Shown in pieces: positions 7,452-14,451 of a stretch of 14,451 nt of DNA (the stretch's first letter is position 1; each line of letters starts with the position of its first letter). This DNA comes from Prevotella sp. UBA7594 (lineage in GTDB: Bacteria > Bacteroidota > Bacteroidia > Bacteroidales > Bacteroidaceae). Below the pieces are notes generated by a model that was not told the DNA's origin, ran no database searches, and saw only the letters and a program-made list of their open reading frames with translations. The translations under genes were made by a program, and so were the position numbers. The stretch is from positions 1 to 14,451 of the forward strand of contig DLKG01000065.1 of NCBI GenBank assembly GCA_002490315.1. The letters are read 5' to 3'.

Positions 7452-10187
7452 ATGAAAATCATATTCAACATCCAGTATCGCACTGTCTTCGGCGAAGAGC
7501 TATTGCTGAGTTTCGTTGGAGGCGACGCAAAGCGCGGCAGTGTGCTTATGTCTACGGCAGACGGGCTCAACTGGAGCTGTGAGGTGGATGCCGACGGCAA
7601 GACCTTAAGCATGGACTATTACTATAGTGTGAGAAACTATAGCGGCATCACGCGCAGTGAATGGAAAACCGTGCCCCATCGTCTTGAACTTACCGCTCAG
7701 AAGGCCACACGCTATGAGGTGTTCGACAGATGGATAGACATACCAGGCGACACCTATCTCTATAGCTCCGCCTTCACCGACTGCGTGAACCGCCGCGCCG
7801 AAGGCCATGTGGAGCCGACAGGCTTCGACCGCACTGTGCGCATCGTTGTGCGTGCCCCGCAGCTCCGCATGGGATCGCGTCTTGCAGTGTCGGGAGCATG
7901 CAACGCTCTCGGTGGTTGGAATCTGTCGAAGGCGCTGCCGATGACGGAGCACAACCACAATGAATGGATTGTTGACATTGACGCCGACGCTCTTCTTGGG
8001 GCTGCCGGCGATAGGAAAAAGAATGTTTTAGGTGAGAAAGATATCAGTAGTAGTTTAGTTGAAAATCTTGAATTCAAGTTCGTTGCCTTTGGCGACAAAG
8101 GTGAGGAGTTGTGGGAGACGGGGCTCAACCGCTCTCTCGCTCTCTCGCCTTTAAAGAATGGCGAGGCGCGTGTCTTGACTTTCGACCAGGCATTCTTCGA
8201 ACTTTGCGACGAGAAGCTCGCCGGCACGCTCGTGCCAGTGTTCTCGCTGCGCTCGGAAGGCAGTTTCGGCGTAGGCGACTTCGGCGATTTGAAGCTAATG
8301 ATTGACTGGGTTGCCAAGACCCATCAGCGCCTTCTCCAAGTGCTGCCCGTCAACGATACTACCAGCACCCACACTTGGACCGATTCCTATCCTTATTCCT
8401 GCATATCCATCTTCGCACTCCATCCGCAGTACGCCGACCTTCGCCAACTTCCCCAGTTGAAGGACAAGAAGGCCGCAGCACGCTTCGAGTCGCTTCGTAA
8501 AGAACTCAACGCGCTTAGCCAAATCGACTATGAGCGCGTCAACAACGCCAAGACCGAATATCTGCAGTTGCTCTTCCAGCAGGAAGGCAAGAAGACGCTC
8601 GCCTCAAAAGCCTTCAAGGAGTTCTTCGCCGACTGTGAACATTGGCTTGTGCCTTACGCGCAGTATTGCTACCTGCGCGACAAGAACGGCACGTGCATCT
8701 TCAGCGAGTGGCACGACCACAACCAATGGGACGAAGCCGACCGCAAAGCTCTCTCCGACCCGAAGAGTGCGGACTACAGCAATGTTGCATTCTTCTATTA
8801 CGTTCAGTTCGTGCTCGACCAGCAGATGCGCTCTGCACATGAATACGCCCGTGCACGTGGCGTGATTCTCAAGGGTGACATACCAATCGGAGTAAACCGC
8901 AACGGCTGTGACGTATGGCATGAACCGGAGTATTTCCATCTTGATTCGCAGGCAGGCGCACCGCCAGACGCCTTCTCCGTAAACGGACAGAACTGGGGCT
9001 TCCCTACCTACAACTGGGACCGCATGATAAGCGACGGCTGTCAATGGTGGGTGCGCCGTTTCCAAAACATGGCGAAATACTTCGACGCCTACCGCATCGA
9101 CCACGTGCTCGGTTTCTTCCGCATTTGGGCAATACCAACCGACTGCGTCGGCGGACTCCTCGGACAGTTCCAGCCTTCGCTCGCCATGTCGCGCGACGAG
9201 ATACAGAGCTACGGGCTCAACTTCCAGGAACATCTGTTCACGACACCGTTCATTGCCCGTTGGGTTGTCGACCGCGTGTTCCGCGAACATGCAGAGGAAG
9301 TGATTGCCACGTATCTCAACCATGAGCACGACGACATCTACTCCCTTAAACCAGAGTACGACACGGAGCGCAAGATAGAAGCCGCCTTTGCCGGCAAAAC
9401 ATCCGACAAGGATATATGGCTTCGCGACGGACTCTACTGTCTTGTCGACAATGTGCTGTTCATACGCGACCGTCAGAACCCCAACCTGTTCCATCCGCGC
9501 ATCACGGCGCAGCTCGGCTTCATGTACGAGGCGCTGTGGGACAACGACAAGGCTGCCTTCAACCGTCTCTACAACGACTATTACTATCGTCGCAACAACG
9601 ACTTCTGGTATGGCGAGGCGATGAAGAAGTTGCCCAAGCTCGTGCAGGCAACGCGTATGCTCGTCTGCGCGGAGGATCTTGGTATGGTGCCCGACTGCGT
9701 GCAGTGGGTGATGAAAGAACTGCGTATCCTCAGCCTTGAGCTTCAGTCGATGCCAAAAGACCCGAAAGTGAAGTTCGGCCATCTTTCCCACAATCCCTAC
9801 CGTTCCGTCTGCACACTGTCCACCCACGACATGCCGACGCTTCGCCAATGGTGGGACGAGGACTGGGAACGCACGCAGGAGTTCTACAACACGATGCTCT
9901 ATCGTGGCGGAGCTGCTCCCCATCCGCTGCCCGGATGGCTTGCCCGCGACATCGTGTCGCGTCAGCTCACGTCGCCCTCGATGCTGTGCATCCTCTCGCT
10001 TCAAGACTGGTTTGCCATTAACGAGCGTGTGCGCCTTGACGACCCCAACGCCGAGCGTATCAACATTCCCGCCAACCCGAAGCACTATTGGCGCTATCGC
10101 ATGCACCTCTCCATTGAGCAACTTCTCGCCGACAGCGAATACAACGACGAGGTGAAGGAACTCATCGATGAGGCGGGACGAAGGTAA
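7452..10187 (+). CDS. malQ: 4-alpha-glucanotransferase (amylomaltase, GH77) with two N-terminal CBM20 domains
   Basis: This is a 911-residue GH77 disproportionating enzyme that transfers glucosyl or maltosyl units between alpha-1,4-glucans, turning maltose and maltodextrins into glucose and longer chains. It has no signal peptide, so it is cytoplasmic. Residues about 1-115 and 125-240 are starch-binding CBM20 domains. The second shows the CBM20 core ALGGWNLSKALPM with Trp156. GH77 starts near residue 260 (LVPVFSLRSEGSFGVGDFGDL). GH77 motifs present are GDIPIGV (475-481), the nucleophile Asp550 in YRIDHVLGFFRIW, the acid/base Glu741 in VCAEDLGMVPD, and the third acid Asp793 in STHDMPTLRQWW. 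This layout and length match the DPE2-like MalQ of Bacteroidota and plants, not the roughly 500-residue enzyme of other bacteria. It is the first gene of the probable malQ-pulA-susA operon. The start is preceded by an A/T-rich leader with no Shine-Dalgarno sequence. Confidence 0.96.
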   Translation: MKIIFNIQYRTVFGEELLLSFVGGDAKRGSVLMSTADGLNWSCEVDADGKTLSMDYYYSVRNYSGITRSEWKTVPHRLELTAQKATRYEVFDRWIDIPGDTYLYSSAFTDCVNRRAEGHVEPTGFDRTVRIVVRAPQLRMGSRLAVSGACNALGGWNLSKALPMTEHNHNEWIVDIDADALLGAAGDRKKNVLGEKDISSSLVENLEFKFVAFGDKGEELWETGLNRSLALSPLKNGEARVLTFDQAFFELCDEKLAGTLVPVFSLRSEGSFGVGDFGDLKLMIDWVAKTHQRLLQVLPVNDTTSTHTWTDSYPYSCISIFALHPQYADLRQLPQLKDKKAAARFESLRKELNALSQIDYERVNNAKTEYLQLLFQQEGKKTLASKAFKEFFADCEHWLVPYAQYCYLRDKNGTCIFSEWHDHNQWDEADRKALSDPKSADYSNVAFFYYVQFVLDQQMRSAHEYARARGVILKGDIPIGVNRNGCDVWHEPEYFHLDSQAGAPPDAFSVNGQNWGFPTYNWDRMISDGCQWWVRRFQNMAKYFDAYRIDHVLGFFRIWAIPTDCVGGLLGQFQPSLAMSRDEIQSYGLNFQEHLFTTPFIARWVVDRVFREHAEEVIATYLNHEHDDIYSLKPEYDTERKIEAAFAGKTSDKDIWLRDGLYCLVDNVLFIRDRQNPNLFHPRITAQLGFMYEALWDNDKAAFNRLYNDYYYRRNNDFWYGEAMKKLPKLVQATRMLVCAEDLGMVPDCVQWVMKELRILSLELQSMPKDPKVKFGHLSHNPYRSVCTLSTHDMPTLRQWWDEDWERTQEFYNTMLYRGGAAPHPLPGWLARDIVSRQLTSPSMLCILSLQDWFAINERVRLDDPNAERINIPANPKHYWRYRMHLSIEQLLADSEYNDEVKELIDEAGRR

Positions 10188-10197
10188 AAAAAAGAAT

Positions 10198-10212
10198 ATT
10201 GTGCCTCACAAT
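10198..10212 (+). other. Small palindrome after malQ
   Basis: ATTGTG (10198-10203) and CACAAT (10207-10212) are perfect inverted repeats around CCT, 10 nt after the malQ stop. It could be a weak hairpin or a protein-binding site. No clear T-tract follows, and function is unknown. Confidence 0.3.
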
Positions 10213-10244
10213 TAAGCATATAACATAAAAAAAACTCATCACAA

Positions 10245-10280
10245 TAACTGGGAGAGGGGGCGCCCTCGCCCCCGATAGAG
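10245..10280 (-). repeat. GC-rich hairpin repeat, upstream copy U1
   Basis: First of two tandem-like copies about 36 nt apart between malQ and pulA. The core folds as GGGGGCG-CCCT-CGCCCCC (10256-10273): a 7-bp all-GC stem with a 4-nt loop. The left flank AACTGGGAGA is shared, inverted, with the copies after pulA. I set strand '-' because the copy is the reverse complement of the downstream array. Confidence 0.85.
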
Positions 10281-10287
10281 CAGCAGT

Positions 10288-10317
10288 GAGAGGGGGCGCC
10301 CTCGTCCCCGATAGAAC
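10288..10317 (-). repeat. GC-rich hairpin repeat, upstream copy U2
   Basis: Nearly identical to U1 (10252-10281) at a 36-nt offset. Within 10288-10316 the only difference I find is T for C at 10305. It lacks the AACTGG flank of U1. It also pairs with the inverted degenerate copy U3 just downstream. Confidence 0.85.
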
Positions 10318-10323
10318 TAATGT

Positions 10324-10350
10324 TATCGGTGGCGACGGCGCCTCCTCTTC
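10324..10350 (+). repeat. Degenerate inverted copy U3, forming a long foldback with U2
   Basis: The stretch around GGCGACGGCGCC is a diverged copy in the same orientation as the downstream array. Paired with U2 it gives an imperfect stem of about 27 bp with two or three non-pairs and some G-U, closed by a 9-10 nt loop near 10315-10323. The foldback ends about 40 nt before the preferred pulA start at 10392. Confidence 0.6.
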
Positions 10351-10391
10351 TTGCTATTATTGCATATCCCCCATTGACACTTTATACAAGT

Positions 10392-12317
10392 ATGACCCTC
10401 CGAACCCTTTTCCTCTCTCTCCTTTCCACCTGTGCCAGTGCCAACGCCTTGGCACAGTCTTTCAACGAAGTGGAGTATTCGCCCAAGGCAACAACATTCA
10501 ATCTCATTACCTCCCCCGACGTGAGGAAGGTGGACTTGGTGATTTCCGACAGCGACGCTGACCATGCCGCCCGGCAACTCGTGAAAACTATGAAGCGTAT
10601 CGGTGCGGGCAAGTGGAAGCTCACGGTGAAGAACGACCTTAAGGGCAAGTTCTACGTGTTCAGCGTCTACAATCGCGCACAGCCCGACCTCACTCCCGGC
10701 GTCTTCGCCAAGGCTGTCGGCGTCAACGGCAAGCGTGGAGCCATTGTCAATCTGCGCGACACCGACCCAGAGGGTTGGGCCGACGATGTACGCCCAGCGT
10801 TGAAGTCGCCTTGCGACCTTGTGATTTACGAACTCCATCATCGTGATTTCTCTGTCGACCTCTCCTCTGGCATAAAGCACAAGGGCAAGTTTCTCGCCCT
10901 CGCCGAACCTAAGTCTATCGACTATCTGAAGCGTCTCGGCGTCAACGCCATACATATTCTGCCCTCGTTCGACTACGCCTCCGTCGACGAATCGCGTCCC
11001 GACAGCGCGCAATACAACTGGGGCTACGACCCCGTCAACTACAACGTGCCCGAAGGCTCTTACTCCACTGACGCCTCTCAGCCAGAGGTGCGCATCCGCG
11101 AGTTCAAGCAGATGGTGCAGGCACTCCACAGGGCAGGCATACGCGTTATTCTCGACGTGGTGTACAACCACACGTTCGACATCAACGGCTCCAATTTCCA
11201 GAAGACCTATCCCGACTACTTCTACCGCAAGACAGCCGATGGCAAGTACTCCGACGGATCGGGCTGTGGCAACGAGACGGCAAGCGAGAAGCCGCTCATG
11301 CGCGAGTTTATGAAGGAAAGCGTGGAGTACTGGGCTAAGGAATACCACATCGACGGATTCCGCTTCGATCTTATGGGAGTTCACGACATCGAAACGATGA
11401 ATGAGATACGTGCAGCCGTCGACAAGATAGACCCTTCCATATATATATATGGTGAGGGATGGAGTGCAGGCTCGTGTGCCTATCCGCAGGACAAGCTCGC
11501 CATGAAGGCCAACACTCGCCAACTCAATGGCATCGGTGCCTTCTGCGATGACATGCGCGACGCGCTGCGTGGCCCATTCTCCGACGACACGAAAGGCGGA
11601 TTCCTCGTCGGCGTGCCCGGACAGGAGGAGAGCATCAAGTTTGGCATCGCGGGCGCAATACAGCATCCGCAGATTGACATGACGAAGGTGAACTATTCCA
11701 AGGCGGCGTGGACCAACGAGCCTTCGCAGATGATTGCCTATGTGAGCTGCCACGACGATATGTGCCTCACCGACCGTCTCCGCGCCACTGTCCCCTATAT
11801 CACCGATGACGAGCTGATACGTCTCGACCTCCTTGCGCAAACAGCCGTGCTCACGTCGCAGGGCGTGCCCTTCATCCTTTGCGGTGAGGAGATGCTGCGC
11901 GACAAGAAGGGCGTACACAACTCCTACAAGTCGCCCGACTCCATCAATCGTCTCGACTGGAACAATCTCCGACGCTATCCGCAGGTGTTCGACTACTACG
12001 CCGGTCTTATCGCCTTGCGTCGCCAGCATCCGGCGTTCCGCATGGGCACGGCGGATGAGGTGCGCCGCAATCTTGAGTTTCTTGAGGCTCCCGCCGGCGT
12101 CGTTGCCTATCGCTTGAAGAACAATGCCGGAGGCGACTCCTGGAAGAACATCATTGTAGTGCTCAACTCGCAGAAGACGCCGCAGACTATCGGTGTGCCG
12201 GAGGGCAGCTACACCATGGTAGTGGCAGGAGGCAAGGTGAATCAAGCCGGCATCGGACTGCTCAATGGCGCAACACTGACAGTTGCGCCACAGTCGGCGC
12301 TAATCGTCCACGACTAA
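10392..12317 (+). CDS. pulA: Type I pullulanase (GH13_14) with N-terminal CBM48, exported
   Basis: This is a 641-residue debranching enzyme that hydrolyses alpha-1,6 linkages in pullulan and branched dextrins. I chose the ATG at 10392, not the one at 10320, because it opens directly on a signal peptide (hydrophobic 6-13, likely cleavage A19-L-A21 before Gln22). The extra 24 residues would be encoded by the repeat foldback. A Cys14 preceded by LST is a poor lipobox, so a soluble periplasmic enzyme is more likely. CBM48-like residues run about 30-125. The pullulanase signature YNWGYDP is at 208-214. GH13 regions are DVVYNH (255-260), nucleophile Asp326 in GFRFDLMG, acid/base Glu355 in YGEGW, and Asp455 in CHDD. 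Region IV reads HDD; the more usual form in the family, from memory, is HDN. The stop codon overlaps the first downstream repeat. No consensus promoter is visible, so it is probably transcribed with malQ. Confidence 0.94.
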   Translation: MTLRTLFLSLLSTCASANALAQSFNEVEYSPKATTFNLITSPDVRKVDLVISDSDADHAARQLVKTMKRIGAGKWKLTVKNDLKGKFYVFSVYNRAQPDLTPGVFAKAVGVNGKRGAIVNLRDTDPEGWADDVRPALKSPCDLVIYELHHRDFSVDLSSGIKHKGKFLALAEPKSIDYLKRLGVNAIHILPSFDYASVDESRPDSAQYNWGYDPVNYNVPEGSYSTDASQPEVRIREFKQMVQALHRAGIRVILDVVYNHTFDINGSNFQKTYPDYFYRKTADGKYSDGSGCGNETASEKPLMREFMKESVEYWAKEYHIDGFRFDLMGVHDIETMNEIRAAVDKIDPSIYIYGEGWSAGSCAYPQDKLAMKANTRQLNGIGAFCDDMRDALRGPFSDDTKGGFLVGVPGQEESIKFGIAGAIQHPQIDMTKVNYSKAAWTNEPSQMIAYVSCHDDMCLTDRLRATVPYITDDELIRLDLLAQTAVLTSQGVPFILCGEEMLRDKKGVHNSYKSPDSINRLDWNNLRRYPQVFDYYAGLIALRRQHPAFRMGTADEVRRNLEFLEAPAGVVAYRLKNNAGGDSWKNIIVVLNSQKTPQTIGVPEGSYTMVVAGGKVNQAGIGLLNGATLTVAPQSALIVHD

Positions 12318-12413
12318 CTGGGGGCGAGGGCGCCTCTTTCTCCCAGTTAGTCGGGGGCGAGGGCGCCCCCTCTCCCAGTTAGTCGGGGCGAGGGCGCCCC
12401 CTCTCCCAGTTAA
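12315..12413 (+). repeat. GC-rich hairpin repeat array D1-D3 after pulA
   Basis: Three direct copies with no spacers: D1 12315-12350 (36 nt), D2 12351-12382 (32 nt) and D3 12383-12413 (31 nt). Each reads roughly GGGGCG-AGGG-CGCC followed by a CTCTCCCAGTTA tail. D2 has the perfect stem GGGGGCG/CGCCCCC with loop AGGG. D3 has one G fewer. D1 is degenerate on the 3' side of the stem (CGCCTCT) but gains an outer stem TAACTGGG/CCCAGTTA across its whole length. The array is the reverse complement of U1/U2 upstream of pulA. The pulA stop codon is the first three bases of D1. No T-tract follows any copy. Confidence 0.9.
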
Positions 12414-12441
12414 TGAAATATTATTGTTAAATAAAAATCTT

Positions 12442-14358
12442 ATGAAGAATCTTTTACTTTCTGCCCTTCTCTTGGGGGGCGCACTCAATATGAACGCAGC
12501 ACAAAAAATAGACCGCATCGACCCAACCAACTGGTTTGTGGGCATGAAGAATCCGCAAGTGCAGCTCATGGTGTACGGCAAGGACATACGCTCTGCCGAA
12601 GTGTCAACCGACTATCCCGGCGTGCGCATCGACTCGCTTGTGCGTCTCGACTCACCCAACTACTTGTTGGTGTACATGAACGTGAAGGACGCACAGCCCG
12701 GAACGATGAATCTGCAATTTCGCGCACCGAAGGGCAAGACCAGCGTGAAATACGAGCTTAAGGCACGCGACATGAGCGGCGATGAGCGTAAGGGCTTCAC
12801 CAATGCCGACGTGCTCTACATGCTCATGCCCGACCGTTTTGCCTCGAGCGGCAAGCATCTCAACGTGAAGGGCCTTAATGCCTACACGGTCAATCGCCGT
12901 GAGCCGTCGCTCCGTCATGGCGGCGACCTTGAGGGCATACGCCAGCATCTCGACTATTTCACCGACCTCGGCGTGACAGCCCTTTGGTTCACGCCCGTAC
13001 TTGAGAACAACTCGCCCGACCATGGCAAGCAGAGCACCTATCATGGCTACGCCACTACCGACTACTACCGCGTCGACCCGCGCTTCGGCTCCAACGCCGA
13101 CTATCGTCAGCTCGTCGACGACGCTCATAGGAAAGGGCTGAAGGTCGTGATGGACATGATTTTCAACCATTGCGGCTTCGAGCATCCGTGGGTGAAGGAC
13201 ATGCCGACGAAAGACTGGTTTAATACGCCCGAATGGCTCGCGCCGGAAAATCAGAAGAATGCCGTGAAGACAAAGACTATGGACGGCGACCAAATGACCA
13301 ACGACAAGTATCAGCAGACGAGCTATAAGCTAACGCCCGTGCTCGACCCTTACGCGTCGAAGATTGATCTCCACGAGACGGTGGACGGATGGTTCGTGCC
13401 TACAATGCCCGATCTCAACCAGCGCAACCCTCATCTCATGACATACCTCATTCAGAACTCCGAATGGTGGATAGAGACAGTGGGCATCGACGGCATACGC
13501 ATGGACACCTATCCCTATGCCGACCGCAAGGGCATGGCTCACTGGATGGAGGTGCTCAACACGGAATACCCCAACTTCAACACCGTCGGCGAGACATGGG
13601 TGACGGAACCTGCCTACACTGCCGCTTGGCAGAAAGACTCCCCGCTTGCCGAAATCAACTCCAACCTCAAGACCGTCATGGACTTCTCCTTCTTCGACAA
13701 ACTCAATCAGGCGAAGACTGAGGAGACCGACGACTGGTGGAAGGGCTTCAACCGCATCTACAACTCTTTGTGCTACGACTATCTCTACGTTGACCCGTCG
13801 CACGTCATGGCGTTCATCGAGAACCACGACACCGACCGCTTCCTTGGCGAGGGACAGGACTCGCTCGCCCTCAAGCAGGCGCTCGCTTTGCTCTTGACGG
13901 TCAACCGCATTCCGCAACTCTACTACGGCACGGAGATTATGATGAACGGCACTAAGCGCGTCACCGACGGCAATGTGCGCCGCGACTTCCCCGGAGGCTT
14001 CCCCGGCGACGAGCACAACGCTTTCAACCGCGCCGAGCGCACGAAGGCGGAGCAGGATATGTTCCGCTTTACGAGCCGCCTGCTCCACTGGCGCCAGGGC
14101 AACGAAGTGATTGCAAAGGGCAAGCAAACGCAGTTTATTCCGTTTAAGGGCGTATATGTCGTGGCGCGCACGCTTGGCGACAAGGCGGTGATGACCGTCA
14201 TCAACGGTACATCGAAGAGCGCAGTAATGTCCGTCGCACGCTATCGCGAGATTATAGGCTCACGCACATCGGCTGTCAACGTCCTCACCGGTCACACCAT
14301 CGACCTCTCGAAGGACGTGAAACTTCAGCCGCGTGGCGTCATGGTGCTGAGCATGTAG
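12442..14358 (+). CDS. susA: SusA-like neopullulanase/cyclomaltodextrinase (GH13), periplasmic
   Basis: This is a 638-residue GH13 enzyme that cuts malto-oligosaccharides, cyclodextrins and pullulan at alpha-1,4 bonds, corresponding to Bacteroides SusA. The ATG at 12442 is preferred: it begins a clean signal peptide (residues 4-15 hydrophobic, likely cleavage at N18-A-A20 before Gln21). Six upstream codons from a TTG at 12424 are also open. The N-terminal domain (about 22-115, DPTNWFVGMKNPQVQLMVYG) is the cyclomaltodextrinase N domain. The catalytic barrel shows YHGYATTDYYRVDPRFG, region I DMIFNH (238-243), region V MPDLN (322-326), nucleophile Asp355 in GIDGIRMDTYPYAD, acid/base Glu384 in VGETWVTEP, and Asp463 in IENHDTDRF. 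A small beta domain ends the protein. All catalytic residues are present. It follows pulA after 124 nt that are mostly hairpin repeats. Confidence 0.95.
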   Translation: MKNLLLSALLLGGALNMNAAQKIDRIDPTNWFVGMKNPQVQLMVYGKDIRSAEVSTDYPGVRIDSLVRLDSPNYLLVYMNVKDAQPGTMNLQFRAPKGKTSVKYELKARDMSGDERKGFTNADVLYMLMPDRFASSGKHLNVKGLNAYTVNRREPSLRHGGDLEGIRQHLDYFTDLGVTALWFTPVLENNSPDHGKQSTYHGYATTDYYRVDPRFGSNADYRQLVDDAHRKGLKVVMDMIFNHCGFEHPWVKDMPTKDWFNTPEWLAPENQKNAVKTKTMDGDQMTNDKYQQTSYKLTPVLDPYASKIDLHETVDGWFVPTMPDLNQRNPHLMTYLIQNSEWWIETVGIDGIRMDTYPYADRKGMAHWMEVLNTEYPNFNTVGETWVTEPAYTAAWQKDSPLAEINSNLKTVMDFSFFDKLNQAKTEETDDWWKGFNRIYNSLCYDYLYVDPSHVMAFIENHDTDRFLGEGQDSLALKQALALLLTVNRIPQLYYGTEIMMNGTKRVTDGNVRRDFPGGFPGDEHNAFNRAERTKAEQDMFRFTSRLLHWRQGNEVIAKGKQTQFIPFKGVYVVARTLGDKAVMTVINGTSKSAVMSVARYREIIGSRTSAVNVLTGHTIDLSKDVKLQPRGVMVLSM

Positions 14359-14409
14359 CAGGATGTTAAAACATTCAAATAACAATAATCAGTAGCGGAG
14401 ACATGAGTT

Positions 14410-14451
14410 AATTCGTAATTCCAAATTCCAAATTCGTAACTCGTAACTCGT
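14410..14451. repeat. Heptanucleotide tandem repeat running off the window
   Basis: Six consecutive 7-mers fill 14410-14451 in the order A-B-B-A-C-C, with A = AATTCGT, B = AATTCCA and C = AACTCGT. They begin 51 nt after the susA stop and reach the last base of the window, so the array probably continues. The bases 14359-14409 between gene and array are AT-rich with nothing recognisable. Function is unknown. Confidence 0.8.

Noticed and set aside
8604..10121. Antisense open frame of 505 codons opposite malQ
   Set aside because: Same composition artefact. The GH77 catalytic residues are on the + strand, and the antisense product resembles no family.
10245..10350. Repeat hairpins as intrinsic terminators of malQ
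   Set aside because: None of the upstream hairpins is followed by a U-tract, and no promoter for pulA was found downstream, so full termination here is unlikely.
10374..10388. TTGACA before pulA as a sigma70-type -35 box
   Set aside because: The only TATA-like hexamer follows 3 bp later, which is not a usable spacing. Bacteroidota primary promoters use TTTG/TAnnTTTG, and no such box is present here.
10320..10391. Alternative upstream ATG (10320) for pulA
   Set aside because: The added 24 residues are encoded by the repeat foldback and would put a stretch in front of a normal signal peptide. ATG 10392 starts that signal peptide directly.
10323..12245. Long antisense open frame (640 codons) opposite pulA
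   Set aside because: The sense strand encodes a pullulanase with all catalytic motifs. The antisense frame reads as a low-complexity V/H/L/A-rich peptide, as expected from C-ending codon bias, and shows no recognisable domain.
12315..12413. Possible CRISPR array
   Set aside because: Units are directly adjacent with no unique spacers, and no cas genes are present. U1/U2 and D1-D3 are in opposite orientations.
12424..12441. TTG start for the susA-like gene
   Set aside because: ATG 12442 gives a standard Lys-Asn plus hydrophobic signal peptide, and the six upstream codons add nothing conserved.

Overview
The window is a piece of a Bacteroidota (Bacteroidales) chromosome, most likely Prevotellaceae or a close relative. 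The reasons are: a SusC/SusD/SusE outer-membrane starch-uptake set, Bacteroidota-style lipoprotein signals (Cys followed by Asp residues in SusE), AT-rich leaders with no Shine-Dalgarno sequence, and TAnnTTTG-type promoter boxes. The genes favour C-ending codons and look moderately GC-rich by eye (not counted), while most spacers are AT-rich. All six complete genes, and the partial one at the left edge, read on the + strand.

Layout. (1) 1-4666: 3' end of susC (TonB-dependent porin), susD (starch-binding lipoprotein) and a long susE-like surface lipoprotein. This run is closed by a strong intrinsic terminator at 4714-4765. (2) 4902-7351: a secreted prolyl oligopeptidase (S9A) in its own unit, with a good promoter, a leader of about 180 nt and its own terminator. 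(3) 7326-14358: a probable second starch operon. It has a cytoplasmic two-CBM20 4-alpha-glucanotransferase (MalQ, DPE2-like), an exported type I pullulanase, and an exported SusA-type neopullulanase/cyclomaltodextrinase.

How the genes fit together. SusC, SusD and SusE capture malto-oligosaccharides and pullulan or starch fragments at the cell surface and import them into the periplasm. The pullulanase (alpha-1,6) and the SusA-like enzyme (mainly alpha-1,4) then cut them there. MalQ disproportionates the resulting maltose and short maltodextrins in the cytoplasm. No SusR/MalR regulator, SusG surface amylase, SusB glucosidase or sugar permease lies in the window. The peptidase has no obvious role in the pathway.

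The most unusual structure is a family of GC-rich hairpin repeats of about 30-36 nt flanking the pullulanase gene. Two copies lie upstream in one orientation and three lie downstream in the opposite orientation. A degenerate inverted copy just before the pullulanase start makes a long foldback. A heptanucleotide tandem repeat runs off the right edge. I see no known defence, CRISPR, prophage or transposase genes. The window is a fairly classical starch-utilization locus with unusual non-coding repeats, not a clearly new enzymatic system.
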